From Heterostelium album PN500 (Eukaryota > Evosea > Eumycetozoa > Acytosteliales > Acytosteliaceae): a stretch of DNA of 64,000 nt. Position numbers and translations under genes: made by a program. The stretch spans positions 930,001 to 994,000 of the forward strand of contig NW_008805071.1 in NCBI RefSeq assembly GCF_000004825.1. The letters are read 5' to 3'. Shown piece by piece: positions 1 to 12,234 of the stretch. The notes under the pieces were generated by a model. That model saw nothing but the letters and a program-made list of their open reading frames with translations. It was not told the DNA's origin and did no database searches. Numbering within the stretch: position 1 is the stretch's first letter; each line of letters opens with the position of its first letter.

Positions 1-379
1 AAAAAATATTTTTTCTAAATATTCTCCTCACTTTTGTTGATAGGCTTTAAGATGCGAAAAAAAAATCCCAAAGAAACAGCAAAATTTAAGCTTGGAAAGA
101 AATTCATGTGAATAATTCCAATCAGATCTCCACCCACGGAGTTTTTTTTTTTACATTTTTTTCGTAAATATCTTTTTTTTTTCGTTAGAACTTTCTATTG
201 ATTTTTTTAAGGTGGTTTTACACAAATCTTTTTTAGATTTTTTTTTTTTTTGAAAAAAAATAGAAAAAATTGATAATAATTTCGATATCCTTGATCGTAA
301 AACTTCTTCTCTGTTTCTTTTTACAAACTTTCATTCAAATCAGATAATCTTATATTATTTATATTAAAAATAGAAAACA
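1..379. other. 5' flank of the secreted repeat protein gene
   Basis: Non-coding, A+T-rich DNA with several oligo-T and oligo-A runs, as is usual upstream of dictyostelid genes. No reading frame or RNA gene is recognised. The last ~100 bases are presumably the promoter and leader of the gene starting at 380. Confidence 0.5.
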
Positions 380-2224
380 ATGTTGAAATTAACATTATTA
401 GCTATTTTACTTTTAGTTTCTGTTGCAGTATGTTTCCACATTAATTCTTTATATATATTTTTTTTCGTTCAAACATTAATCTAATATAACTTCTTATAGT
501 GTGGACAAACATTTAACTATAAAATAAAAGCAGGTCCAGTCGTAAATGGAAAAGTTGTAACTACCACTTTCAATAATATCCCAATGCCTAAGGGATCTTA
601 TGAGATTACAGGTGTTCAAGTTATGTTCCTCAATGAAACCAGCGCCAAACAATACGAACGTGAATACCTCAAGGTATTGGCTGTTGATATCACAGTAAAT
701 AAACCATCCACTAGAAAGATTGTATCATTCACACTCTCAAACATTGCCCAACCAATGGTTTTCCCATCACCATACGTTATCTCCATCCCAGCCAACTCTA
801 ATGCTTCGTTGACTCTCTCCTACTTCTCCACTGCCAGAGATATCCAAAATGTCTCAGTCTCTTACTACTTGAAGTTCTCTCCACAATCTTCAGCAAGTTT
901 GCCATTGATTCGTACATCCACTTCGGCCACTGCAAACTCAACCTCTTTCAATGTTCCAGGTACTGGTGGATTGTTTGTACAAAAGGCAAGTGTCACCTGG
1001 CAATCGACTGTTGATGCCGCTTACTTTTTGACATCCGCATCAACTGGTGTTCTCAACGTAAGTTTGGTAAGTCCAACCAACCAAGTTTTGTGCGTATCAA
1101 ATCCAGTCTATCAAAATGGACTTCTCTTTGCAATGACCCCATGTTCTTCGATTGTTTCATTGGTCAAAGGACAATCTTACACCACCATTGCTGTATATAA
1201 TAATACAAAGCCAATCAAGGGTGTTTTCGCTGCAATGACTATTTATGTTGCTTTCCCTAAACCAACCACTACCGGTTCAACTACATCCACTCACACCACT
1301 ACCGGTCCAGCAACAACTCATACCACCACTGGTCCAGCGACCACCCACACCACTACCGGTCCAGCAGCTACACATACCACTACTGGTCCAGCCGCTACTC
1401 ACAGCACAACTGGTCCAGCTGCTACACATAGCACTACTGGTCCAGCTGCCACTCACAGCACTACTGGTCCAGCTGCTACACATAGCACTACTGGTCCAGC
1501 CACCACCGGTGGTTCATCCTCAGGTAAGACATCAGGTGGATCCTCAGGTGGATCATCAGGTAAATCATCGGGTGGATCATCAGGTAAATCATCAGGTGGA
1601 TCTTCAGGTGGATCTTCAGGAAAGTCATCGGGTGGATCATCAGGAAAGTCTACATCTAGTTCCGGTACCACCCAATCCGGTACATCAGGATCTGGAACAA
1701 CCACTCAATCCGGTACATCAGGCTCAACTACTCAATCTGGAACTGGATCACAATCAGGATCATCTGGTACCACCACCTCTGGTACTGGTTTCACTACCCA
1801 ATCAGGTTCAACCACTCAATCCGGTACCTCTGGACAAACTACTGGACAAACTTCTGGACAGACCTCTGGTCAAACTTCCGGTCAAACCTCTGGACAGACC
1901 ACTGGTCAAACTTCCGGTCAAACCTCTGGACAATCAACTGGTCAAACTTCTGGATCGACCGGTCAAACCTCTGGACAATCAACTGGTCAAACTTCAGGTC
2001 AAACTTCAGGTCAAACTTCAGGTCAAACTTCAGGTCAAACCTCTGGACAATCAACTGGTCAAACTTCAGGTCAAACTTCAGCTACCTCTGCAACTTCAGG
2101 ACAAACCACTGGTCAAACCTCAGGTGCCACTTCAGGACAAACCACTGGTTACACATCGGGTGGACTAGAATCATCTAGATTTGATTTCGCAAAGAAAGGA
2201 AGAAGAGTTCCAAAGATCTACTAA
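380..2224 (+). CDS. Secreted Ser/Thr/Gly-rich repeat protein (cell-surface or matrix type)
   Basis: Two exons, 380-427 and 500-2224, give 590 residues; the 72-bp intron is GTATGT...TATAG. Exon 1 encodes almost exactly a signal peptide (MLKLTLLAILLLVSVA), so the true start is at 380 and not the in-frame ATG at 584. Residues ~17-305 look globular, with beta-rich hydrophobic stretches and few Cys. The rest is three successive repeat blocks: TTGPA(A/T)TH units, then GGSSGKSS units, then about 25 SGQT units. The sequence ends in a short basic tail (KKGRRVPKIY). No GPI-type hydrophobic C-terminus is seen, so it is probably secreted rather than lipid-anchored. The layout (globular head plus Ser/Thr-rich, probably O-glycosylated stem) resembles dictyostelid cellulose-binding, stalk and spore-coat proteins. 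A CBM49-like fold in the head is possible but not shown. Confidence 0.85.
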
Positions 2225-2657
2225 AAATAAAATTGTACAAAAATAAATAAATAAAATTGTCCGAACAATTTAAATAAAATTTTAAATTTTTTATAATAAT
2301 ATTTATTAAATTCACATAACAGTTTCTAAATGAATCATCGAAAGGGTAATTTATGTTTTTATTGGATAAATGATTCATTCAATAGATTTTTGTTGTTATA
2401 ATCAATTATCAATGAATAAAGGAATTGAGTCATAATATTGACCAATTTAATGACTCAGAAGTGTCAATTTTTTTTTTAAAAATTTTTTTTTTTTTTTTTT
2501 GAAGACAAGTCAGCTTAAAAAAAATTATGATAATAAATGGGGTTTATTGAAATCAAAGATCAAGTCTTTTTTTTTTTTTAAATTAAACAAAACTATTATT
2601 ATAATATTCAGCATATATAAGAGAGAATAAGATAGAATAGTAAAAAATAAAAAAAAA
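2225..2657. other. Intergenic region between the repeat protein gene and ALG7
   Basis: A+T-rich, with oligo-T runs at about 2469-2500 and 2570-2580. AATAAA-like polyadenylation signals follow the upstream stop at once (around 2229-2275). No gene is seen. Confidence 0.4.
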
Positions 2658-4085
2658 ATGGATAAAGGATTACTTGTATTCATTTTGAGTTGTGTAATTC
2701 CACCTACACTCTATATGACAACATTACCATCATTGTCACTTCAATGGATCATTGTACAACTCTCAATACTATCGATAGGCGCAGGTGTTTTGACCTACAG
2801 ATTGATTCCGAGTGTTGCAGAATTGACATCGACTGCTGGACTTGCCGGAATGGATCTCAATAAGAAGGGTGATGCAAAATACTCGGGAAAAAAAATGTAA
2901 GCACACAAAAATAATGAGATGATCAATCACACATGTAATCGTTAATTCTTACCTATTCATATCGTTTCTAGTCCAGAAAGTCTTGGTATTGCAACTTCAG
3001 TTGTATTCTTGGTTTGTGTTATTTTATTCCAACTTTTCCAATGGTTTTCATTCCCAGAGGCTATTCAAGTATGTATAAATATTTTGGTTTACCGAGTAAT
3101 AGTGGTGATGATGATGATGATCTATAGTTTCTAATCAAATTCAAGTTGAGTGAATTTAATGCAGCATTAACATCGATTTGCTTTATGATTCTATTGGGAT
3201 TCAGTGATGATGTATTAAATCTTCGTTGGAGATACAAGTTAATTCTCCCGTTGTTTGCATCATTACCATTGTTGGTAGCATATGCAGGTGGTACCTCTGT
3301 AGTGGTTCCAGACATCAACTACCCAATCAATTTGCGTGCTTTCCTCGGACAGGTGGTTGACCTAGGCATCTTCTATCGTATCTATCTCTTGATGTTGGCC
3401 ATCTTTTGTACCAACTCTATTAATATTCTAGCTGGTATCAACGGATTGGAGGTCGGACAGAGTGCAGTGATCGCCACTGCCATCATCATTCACAATCTCG
3501 TAGAGTTGAAGTTACACTACTCATCGTCGGTAGCCAGTGGAGTTCTCAATGCAACACTCCTCCCAACTTCGCCACACTTACTATCGCTCGTACTTATGGT
3601 ACCGTTCCTTTTCACAACATTCGCACTGCTCATGTACAACTGGTATCCATCAAGAGTGTTTGTTGGTGACACCTACACCTATTTTGCCGGAATGTGTTTT
3701 GCAGTGGTTGCAATTCTCTGCCATTTCAGTAAAACCTTATTATTATTCTTTATCCCACAAGTAAGTCGACTATGATAGATATTTGCATAATGATGGTTAT
3801 TAACAAAATATTCAAAATCAACGACAATAGATTCTAAATTTCTTGTATAGTGTACCACAACTTTTTGGATTGATTCCATGTCCAAGACATAGAGTACCAA
3901 GATTCAATGCATCAACAGGTAAAATGGAAGCAATCCCAACCAACTTGACAATCATCAATTTATGTCTTATGATTTTTGGACCAATGACAGAGAAACGTCT
4001 TTGTTTGACATTATTAGCGTTCCAGGGTTTATGTTGTGCCGCTGGTTTTGGTATTAGATACTTTGTTGCACCATATTTCTTTTAG
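2658..4085 (+). CDS. alg7: UDP-GlcNAc:dolichyl-phosphate GlcNAc-1-phosphotransferase (DPAGT1/ALG7)
   Basis: Four exons (2658-2896, 2972-3068, 3128-3760, 3831-4085) give 407 residues, matching the ~408 of the human enzyme. It catalyses the first committed step of N-glycan precursor synthesis on the ER membrane, moving GlcNAc-1-P from UDP-GlcNAc to dolichyl phosphate; this is the tunicamycin target. Family hallmarks are visible: KKIPESLG near residue 80, the acidic [11 protein letters not shown] motif (DD at 139-140), [15 protein letters not shown] (208-222) and [10 protein letters not shown] (289-298, metal-binding Asp). Around ten hydrophobic segments fit the polytopic topology. Splice junctions restore family motifs exactly; exon 1 to 2 rebuilds the Ile of KKIPE. 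All introns are 60-75 bp and A+T-rich. Confidence 0.96.
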
Positions 4086-4286
4086 GCAATAGAATAAATT
4101 AATAAAATACAAATATAAATGTAATTTAAATTATCTTTGGTATTATTATCATCATCATCACATCATTATTAATAATAATACTACTAATTGATTGATTGAT
4201 TATTGAATTTTATTGTTATAAATGTTAAACAATCGTAATAAATAAATAGAATCTACATAAATTTAATTGGTTGATGTACGATGTTA

Positions 4287-5148
4287 TCAAATTTTTAATA
4301 ATCTTTCAACTAGTGCACCCAAAGACCATCGTAAGTCTTGATTTGAAAGTTGTCTTCTTCGAACGGTTGTGTTGGTGTGGTGATTTACATGGTGATTATT
4401 TACATCGTTGATTATATTTACTACATTGTTTACAACGTTGGTCTCATCATCTTCATTATTGTCTTTTTCAATCATTCGACTGCTACTGGCAGCTCTACTG
4501 ACTGCAGCACTCTTATGTAGTTGTTGTGCTAACCATTGCAATTGGAATCCATGTATACAATAGAAATCTGCTTCTCTAAAGATTGCTTCTATCTTTATAT
4601 CTTGAGATATATCTACAAATCCTGTTCTTAAATATTCTAAAATGAACTTTTTTTAAAAAAAAAAAAAATTATTATTAATATTGTTAATTATTTAGATTGC
4701 TCAATTATTTTTATTATTATTATTATTCATTTTAACATACATTAAAGTAACGACCATTTCTATCTATAAATATATAACCTTTTTCATCTTTAAAAGATGG
4801 AATACATCCATTTAATAGAGATGAAAAGAAGTTTTCGCCTTTCGACAGTAGTGTATCTCTTGTTGTAATAAATCTTTGACCGCCTACATTCAGTTTAACT
4901 AATGATTCATTATTTTTATTATTATACAATGCTTGTTGTAGTTGTAAATGTTGTTCTTGTAATTGCTGTTGTTGATGATGTGGACATTTACAAATACTAC
5001 AACCCTTGAAGTTGTTGAAACTACTTAAATCATTTGATGATGTTGATGTAATAGATGATACACCACTACTATTTAAATTATAACTACTATTATTACAACT
5101 ATTAGAATTATTAATATTATTTAATTGTCGGAGTAAATCTTCTTTCAT
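4287..5148 (-). CDS. KCTD-type BTB/POZ (T1) domain protein
   Basis: Minus strand, two exons, 5148-4741 and 4646-4287, giving 255 residues. Residues ~1-85 are Asn/Ser/Gln-rich, with a small CSICKCPHH cluster around 50-58. The T1-type BTB domain starts at LVKLNVGGQRFITTRDTL and continues through DRNGRYFN into exon 2 (FILEYLRTG), the usual KCTD order. It then runs into a helical region and a low-complexity Asn/Asp/Val stretch. KCTD proteins are typically CUL3 E3 adaptors or oligomeric scaffolds; that role is inferred from family. No ion-channel segments follow, so it is not a K+ channel. The junction was placed by frame (TTTAAT|GTATGT ... AAAG|TTCATT). Confidence 0.85.
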
Positions 5149-6997
5149 TTTTATTTTATTTTTTATTTATATATGTGTATAGAAAGTAAAGAGTATTTAA
5201 TCGTTGGAATCTTGATATATATGTAAACTGGGATGATTAAAAATAAAAATAAAAAAAAGAAATCTAATCTTATAGTATTACAAGATTGTGTGCAAGACAA
5301 CAAAAATAGTGTTTTGATTTAATTTGATTGGTTGGTTTGTTAACAAAGCTAATTAATGGACGAGGTTATATGAATGTTAATTTTAGATATGGTAAATCTT
5401 GATTTAGTAGCCAATTAAAAAAAACAAGCAAAAATAGGATGGATTGTTTGCAAAAACAAAAAAAATAAAACAAAAATAGAGCTAAAAAAAAAAATGATTT
5501 ATTCTCTAGAAACAGAAAATCTTTATTTTTTTTCCTAATAAAAAGAATTTTAATTTTGGACAAAAAAAGAATGTAGAACTGAATATAAATAAATAAAAGT
5601 AAATAAAAATCAATAACAATAATAGAAGAAGAGCTCTTCAACAACAAGTGTTGTTAGTTAGATCATAAAAATATTCATAAATTCTATTGGTCATCAAGTA
5701 TGATGGTTTTAGCTATTGCGTGAGGTTTGATATGGTGTGGTTGTGGTTAGGTGATTAAAGTATGTTATCTATAGCAGCTGACTCCCTCTTTTTTTACTTC
5801 TTTATGTACTTTTTTTTTTTTGTTTTTTTTTATAGTATTAATTTCCCAACTTCTCACCACCCAAACATTAATCATTATCAGCAATACATCACACATATAC
5901 ACACAAAAACAATAAAGTGTGACAATCCAAATTCCAAAAAACCACCAACACAAACCACAAAGTATCGATCACTGATTGGTTATAACCAATTCTCTAATAA
6001 TCAAAATCTAGATGTATGAATGGTTACTAAATACCATTGTTAAGTATTTACACCTTTCAGTATTGAGTTGAATATCAATGTGCTTCAATTTTATGAACCT
6101 TTTATCAACAGTGTTATAATCACGAGATCACCTCCAACTCATTAACAGGCAAATAGGTATAGGAATTATTTTGTACCTCTGATGGAATTATCAGTCACTT
6201 TTGACTAAAATTGTAATTTTTTAATGTATTTATGAGGGAGAGTTATGATGGAGCAATTAGAGAATTACTATTAAACTCTATCGGATGAAACAGAATAATA
6301 TCTTTACTTTAATTTATAAATAAAGCTTTGGCAAAATGAATTGATTAGTTATAGATAATTATCTAGACAAGTTGGATGACCAAATTTTTTAGAGATATTT
6401 TAATTATTCTCTTAAGTATTTTCGAAAAACAGAAAAAAGTTTAATAAACTTTCATGTTATATAAAATGGATCAAAAAAGGAAATTATTGACATCACCCTT
6501 TAGGATATGTAAATTAAAAAAAAAAAAAAAAATATTTAAGTCTTAGTATTCTTATTGTCTCTTATGGTCTTCCAATAGATCGAAAAATAGAAATGAACAA
6601 GATATTTACCCACCTAAGAAACAGAAGAAATAAATCATATTTAAAATATTTTAAGAACTTCATATAAAACAAACTTTATTTTATGAATTAATAAATCAAA
6701 ATCTTTGTTATAAAAGTTCAGATAAACCTTTAGTTTAAGAAATCTTTTTAAATTTATTTAATTTCGAGTTGATTGATTTCCTAAAAAGGAATTCAATTTC
6801 GATCATATGGTGAATGAATTTTTCAATTTTTTTATTAAATTGAATGAAAAAGATAAAAAATTTGGTGTGTACACTAATGAGTGTTTAATATTATTTATTT
6901 TTTTTATTGTACATTGATTTATATAAACATTATTTATTTATTTTTTTTTGTAATATTCTATATATAATAATAATTTTTTAAAAAAAAAACTAAAATA
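5149..6997. other. Long intergenic region between the KCTD and HSDL2-like genes
   Basis: About 1.85 kb with no supportable gene. The open frames here are Phe/Lys-rich and follow oligo-A/T runs (for example 5800-5830 and 6515-6535). The first ~200 bases are the promoter of the minus-strand KCTD gene and the last ~150 that of the dehydrogenase gene. Confidence 0.5.
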
Positions 6998-7368
6998 ATG
7001 TCATTAAAAGGAAAGACTATTTTTATTACTGGTGCATCTAGAGGTATTGGCAAAGAGATTGCATTGCGTGCAGCTAAAGACGGAGCTAATATCATCATTG
7101 CTGCCAAGACATCAGACCCAAATCCAAAGCTACCGGGTACTATCTTTTCGGCTGCAAAAGAAATCGAAGCTGCCGGTGGAAAATGCTTGCCATGCGTATG
7201 CGACATCAGAAGCGAACAACAAATTGAAGATGCTGTTCGTAAGGGTGTAGAGAGATTTGGTGGTATCGACATTCTCATCAACAATGCCAGTGCTATCAAT
7301 CTCACCGGTACACTTGATACAACATCAAAGAAATTCGATTTAATGGTAAATATATTTATATCACCCAC

Positions 7369-7402
<34 letters not shown>

Positions 7403-7962
7403 TATCTTTGTACATTAAACTAATCACTATGTTTTGTTTTTATTTTATTTTTTTATTTTAGATGGGTATTAATACAAGAGGTACATTCTTGACAACTCAA
7501 AAATGTTTACCATATCTTTTGAAATCATCGAACCCACATGTTTTGAACATTTCACCACCTTTGAATATGAATAAGAGATGGTTCAAAGGACACACTGCTT
7601 ATACTATGGCAAAATATGGTATGTCGATGTGTGTGTTGGGTATGGCAGAGGAATACAAAGGAACGATTGCATTCAATGCTCTCTGGCCAAAGACCGCCAT
7701 CTACACTGCTGCAATGTCCATGCTTTCTGGTCCAGAGGTTAAAGATGATTGTCGTAAGCCAGAGATCATGGCTGACGCTGCCTATTGGATTCTCACACAA
7801 CCACAAGCATCGGTCAATGGAAACTTCTTTATCGATGAGGAGTGCGTACGTCGTGCCGGTATCACTAACCTCGATCAATACGCCTACAAACCAGGTCACC
7901 CATTAATTATAGACTTTTTCTTGGACGAAGCAGACTATTCAAATATTAAGGCTAAACTTTAA
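6998..7962 (+). CDS. HSDL2-like short-chain dehydrogenase, without SCP2 domain
   Basis: Two exons, 6998-7345 and 7462-7962, give 282 residues; the intron holds a TA microsatellite. The Rossmann glycine motif GASRGIGKEIA (about 11-21) binds the dinucleotide. NNAS (about 96-99) and the YTMAK catalytic Tyr/Lys motif follow. The string DPNPKLPGTIFSAAKEIEAAG and the exon junction FDLM|MGINTRGT are characteristic of HSDL2 rather than of other SDRs. Unusually, the Ser usually found before the Tyr is replaced: the ISPPLN stretch corresponds to the family's own variant. HSDL2 proteins of animals are about 418 residues with a C-terminal SCP2 sterol-carrier domain; this protein stops after the dehydrogenase part. 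Peroxisomal or mitochondrial lipid metabolism is inferred only. The C-terminus (IKAKL) is not a clear PTS1. Confidence 0.93.
7372..7400. repeat. TA dinucleotide microsatellite in an intron
   Basis: About 14 TA units inside the intron of the HSDL2-like gene. It is likely length-variable between strains. Confidence 0.9.
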
Positions 7963-10684
7963 ACAACAAAATAAACAACAACAACAACAAATAAAATATC
8001 TATCAACCTTTTTTTTAAAATGTACAAAAAATAAAACAACAATGATAATAGTACTGAAATTAAAATAAAAATAATCTAGTCTTTTAAGGCTAAAAAAGAG
8101 TTATAACTGTTGATATGAATGTTAGGGAATCGATAATCTATAAAGAATCATGGTCAATTTATCTTATCAGGTTATGATGAAATTGAAGTTATATCAGATA
8201 AATAAAGAAATACCTGGTTAACAATAAATATTGTGTTTTTAAAAAAAAAAAAACGAAACATAAAACCCTTTCTGCACAACTACAACAAAATTAACCACAT
8301 AATACGCATCTACGCATACATGATGTACTATCTATTATAAAAGAGTTCTTGATCTGTCAACCCTGTTTTTTTTTTTTTTGATTTTTTTTACATTCGGTAT
8401 TGAATAGCATTAACTTGGTTCGGAATAAAGGGTATGACATAATTGATTTGGTACATTTTTGGTTATGTTTTTTTTTTTTTTCAAAAAAAAATGTCTTCTT
8501 TTTCAGAAACATCATTTTTGCAAAATTATTCAACATCAATATCGACACATGGGTTGTCACGTGTTTGTGTTTATTTCACCCCAATCTTTTGTATTGGTAT
8601 CAACGAATTTTAAAAAATAGTTTTTTTTTTTTTTTTTTTAAGATTGTTTGTAGTTTTTTAAAACTTGCAAAACTTAGATTAATATTTGTATAGTTGGTTC
8701 AATAAAAAGACTATATTGTAACACTCAACTCATCTTTTTTTTTTTTTTTATTTTGATACTTTCAATCTTAGTTAACCTACTAGATCAAAACAACAAGAAA
8801 AAAAAAACATATATATCACATTTATTTTAAAACAGTACTATAAACCACAACATAGTTTTAGTTGAAAATAATAATTTTTTTTTAAAAAAAATAATATTAA
8901 GATCAATTGATATCCAAACGAACCATCGCCAAATATACAATCAAATTACATTTTTCATTTTAAAAAAATTTCCTACAAGTTATATTTTAGTAAATTTTTT
9001 TTTTAAAATAGTAAGACCTAAAGATATCAAAAAATTCAAAAAGAAATAATAAGTATGTTAAACCACATTATTTCAAACAATTTAAAATCATCCTGTTCAG
9101 TACTTTATTTATCTTTTATTTATGAAATTTAATATTCTTTTTTTGTGTCATGAAATAATAAAATAGAAATTTGTATAAAAATATATATTAGTTAAACTAT
9201 CCTACTACCCCATTGTAAAAGTTAAAATCAAGCAATTGCTATTTTTTCACACTCGCTAAAACACATATTTTTAACATACCCACAAGACCACTAAATCAAA
9301 TTCAAGATTATATTGCTTTGGTAATTCCTACCCTAACTACTTTTATCAGCATCAAATATTCTGTCACTGTAAAATAATAATAAAAATAAATCATTTTGAT
9401 CATCTGATTGAATAATAAAAAACCAATATTAAAGTATAACCATTCATCTGTTTAACGACCACACCTAAAAACTCACTACAAACACACTCACACTAACTCA
9501 CAACAATAACTAACTAAACATGTACAACAAAAAGAGCAACAACTAAATAATACTATTTAAAAATACTCAAAATTGGTTAATGTTTGTTACTTTCTAAAGG
9601 CACTATCTAAGTTAAATCGCTATTCCATAACCGGACATTTGTCACATAAATAGATAGTATTGAGTGAGTTAGTTAGTCCCCTACCCACAACTTATTCACA
9701 CTAAACATACATACCCCCCAATCAATACCACCACAATTTAGATGATCATCTAAAAAGTTAAAAATACCTGGTGTTTAGTTTTACATGTGTTTTTCTTTGT
9801 TTTAACAAGTGGAGTGAAACTAGCCACACTCTAAATTGCATATTCTTTTGCTTCTTTTCTTCATTCTTCTACTTCATCATATATAACAACAACCTTTGTT
9901 CACATCACTTTCAAACAAACAAACATCGATCCAAACTATTAATTACAAAAATACCATACACATCACTAAAAGACAAATAATATTCAACAATAACAACAAC
10001 AACTAACCAAATAAAAAATACAACAAATCAAACAAATTTAAAATACAACCAACAATGTAGTTTTATCATCAAACTTTGATACCAAATAAAAAGACAACCA
10101 GATAATAATAATAATAACCATAATAAACCAAACAAATAATTAAAGTTGATTATTAACTCATCTCTTTTATTTTATTAATTTGATTGAAATATTAAAATAG
10201 TTAAATATCAGAAAATAGAAATATTGGCACTTTTGATTTAACATCCATCAACCAACTATCATCTTTAATATTCATAAAATTTGGTTTCATCAGTATCAAA
10301 CACTTTCACAACAGCTAAAATCACAATTATAGAATATTAGAAATAATAATCATAGGAGATAGATTTTCTATAAATTTGACAATTTACGGATATTATTAAT
10401 ACTCTAATAATTATTCGACTTTGGCATTTTTTGAGTTCAATGTGGTCATGTTCATAAATAGAAGAAATAATAATTTTAAACATTTCAAAAAATCTAATCC
10501 ACCAATCAGAGATAGTGAAAAGATTTATATATAAATTTAATAATAATAATTCTGTAGTTAGTAATAATAATATCATACTATAAAAGTACCAATACAAGTA
10601 GTTAATATACAATTTTACACTAGAAATCCTTAAACAAAGTTATTATTTTGATTGGATTTTATTTTTTTTTATATTTAAATAATA
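7963..10684. other. Long gene-poor region
   Basis: About 2.7 kb of A+T-rich DNA. I see no reading frame with plausible composition. 9450-10140 is A/C-rich (ACAACAA-type) on the plus strand, resembling untranslated leaders, but no start codon or gene could be linked to it. No tRNA-like fold is recognised. Confidence 0.45.
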
Positions 10685-10757
10685 GTGAATAAGATGAATA
10701 ACAATAATAATAATAATTCATTTTATCAACAACAAAATAGAAATAATAATAATAGTA

Positions 10758-10806
<49 letters not shown>

Positions 10807-10876
10807 AAACTCTTATAGTTTTATAAATAGTAATTGGAGTTCTCCAGTTGATGAAAATGAGAGTGAAAATAAGTAA
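10685..10876 (+). other. Possible orphan first exon (Asn-rich)
   Basis: An open frame of 63 codons starts at an ATG with A-rich upstream context and encodes a poly-Asn tract followed by a less biased end (YSFINSNWSSPVDENESENK). The stop overlaps a good splice donor (AATAA|GTAAGTAAAT, about 10870-10880). It could be the first exon of a gene, but no matching coding exon follows. Instead a copy of a dispersed repeat begins about 120 bases downstream, so the rest of the gene may have been displaced or lost. Asn codon runs also arise by chance in such DNA, so this is weak. Confidence 0.3.
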
Positions 10877-10990
10877 GTAAATATTCATACCAAATCATGC
10901 AACACCATTTTTGTCAGACATTGTCTTGAATTACCAAAATTCAAATAAACTTGATATTAAATCATTCCGAAATTGATAAATCGAACTGTT

Positions 10991-11074
10991 TAATCCAAAA
11001 TCTAATATTCAATCATTAATAACCAAGATGTAACACCTTTAAATTTTATATGTGTAGTCATCGAATTTTACATT

Positions 11075-11108
<34 letters not shown>

Positions 11109-11370
11109 CCTAAAAATCTATAAATCCAACCTTTCCTCATTAATCACACCAATGTTGTTTAGTACAAATTTTGTTACTTTGAAAACTTGTGTGGTCATAG
11201 TTTCCATACCCAACTCTTTTATTTATTCTATGTGTGTAATGTTGTTTAGATCAAGTGTAGGAGTTATTTTGTTGTTTTGGCTTGGATCGATACGGCACTA
11301 TCACAAAAGAAAAAAAAATTGTGATTTACTCACTTTCACACCATTCAATATTTTTTTTTTATTTTTTTAT
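10991..11370 (+). repeat. Dispersed ~350-bp repeat, copy A
   Basis: This segment matches 34169-34535 on the plus strand and 61436-61746 on the minus strand. Shared landmarks are AAGATGTAACACCTTTAAAT near the start, an oligo-T block, CTATAAATCCAAC, a GTGTGGTCATAGTTTCCAT block, GGATCGATACGGCACTATC and TCACTTTCACACCATTCAAT at the end. Copies A and B are about 90% alike by eye. There are no clear terminal inverted repeats and no convincing coding capacity. It may be a solo terminal repeat, a SINE-like unit or another non-autonomous element; the family is unknown. Confidence 0.85.
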
Positions 11371-12031
11371 TATTATTTAATATCTCGATTTGTCTTTGCA
11401 TCTGCCCTAAAAAAAAAAACACTTTCTCAATTAATTTGCTCGACATTAATTTTTGAATAAAATCTTTTTTTTTTTTTTTTGTTAAGGGTTTAATTTTTGA
11501 TTAATTTCAATTTTATTTTATTTTTTTTTTGATTTTTTGCAAATTTAAAAAAACCACACACGCCCTCACGCTACTCCCATTATATTTATGATTTTTTTGT
11601 TTTTGATTGTTTTTTGCGATGCCAATCAACTTTGAGCGCTGTGTGCACAAAGTTTTTTTTTTTTTGTTTTTTTTTCTCTCACTATCTTCTGTTTTTTTTT
11701 TTTTGTTTGATTTTTTTTTTTCTCAAACAATAACATAACAATAAATCAAAGAGTTTTACTCGTAGTAGATTATTAAAGTTAGAATAAACAGAATAATATA
11801 TTTTATTTTAGTATGTTTTCTTAAATTATAAATTGTTTTATATTTTCGAAAAATATATTCATATCAATCATAATTTATAAAATATCAGTGATAAAGTCAA
11901 AACTCATCACACAACGCACATCCAATAATTAAATTAGTTTTTTTTTTAGTGGAAAAAACAAAACAAGTAATAATTAATATTTTCTGAAAATAAATAAATA
12001 AATTAGTTTTATAGTAGAGCCGGCTACTAAT
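11371..12031. other. Upstream region of the MYRF-like gene
   Basis: A+T-rich with many oligo-T runs (for example 11463-11480 and 11650-11725). No gene is seen. The promoter and leader of the gene starting at 12032 should lie in the right half. Confidence 0.4.
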
Positions 12032-12201
12032 ATGGATCCAACTTCGGCACATCTATTCCAACATCTCAGTGGACAATATACAGAATTACTGTCGAATAGT
12101 AATTCAAATTTGATGTTATTTGGTGGTCAACAACAACAACAACAACCACCACAACAACAGCAGCAACAGCAACCACCACAACCAACTTCACTACATTTAT
12201 T

Positions 12202-12234
<33 letters not shown>

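Noticed and set aside
1245-2168. Long overlapping open frames on both strands inside the secreted repeat protein gene
   Set aside because: They are shadows created by the regular repeat units; composition is extreme (Leu/Pro/Gln) and no start context or family is seen.
5366-6019. Open frames of 60-93 codons between the KCTD and HSDL2-like genes
   Set aside because: Phe/Ile/Lys-rich, following oligo-A/T runs, no splice or family support.
8357-8693. Opposed open frames around 8.4-8.7 kb
   Set aside because: Created by oligo-T and oligo-A runs; random-looking sequence.
10991-11370. Dispersed repeat as a classic LTR beginning TGTAACACC and ending in CA
   Set aside because: Homology between copies continues upstream of TGTAACACC, and no internal element or target-site duplication is visible.
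11050-11460. 136-codon open frame within repeat copy A
   Set aside because: It spans the dispersed repeat and poly-T run; the other two copies do not keep it open, so it is not a conserved protein.
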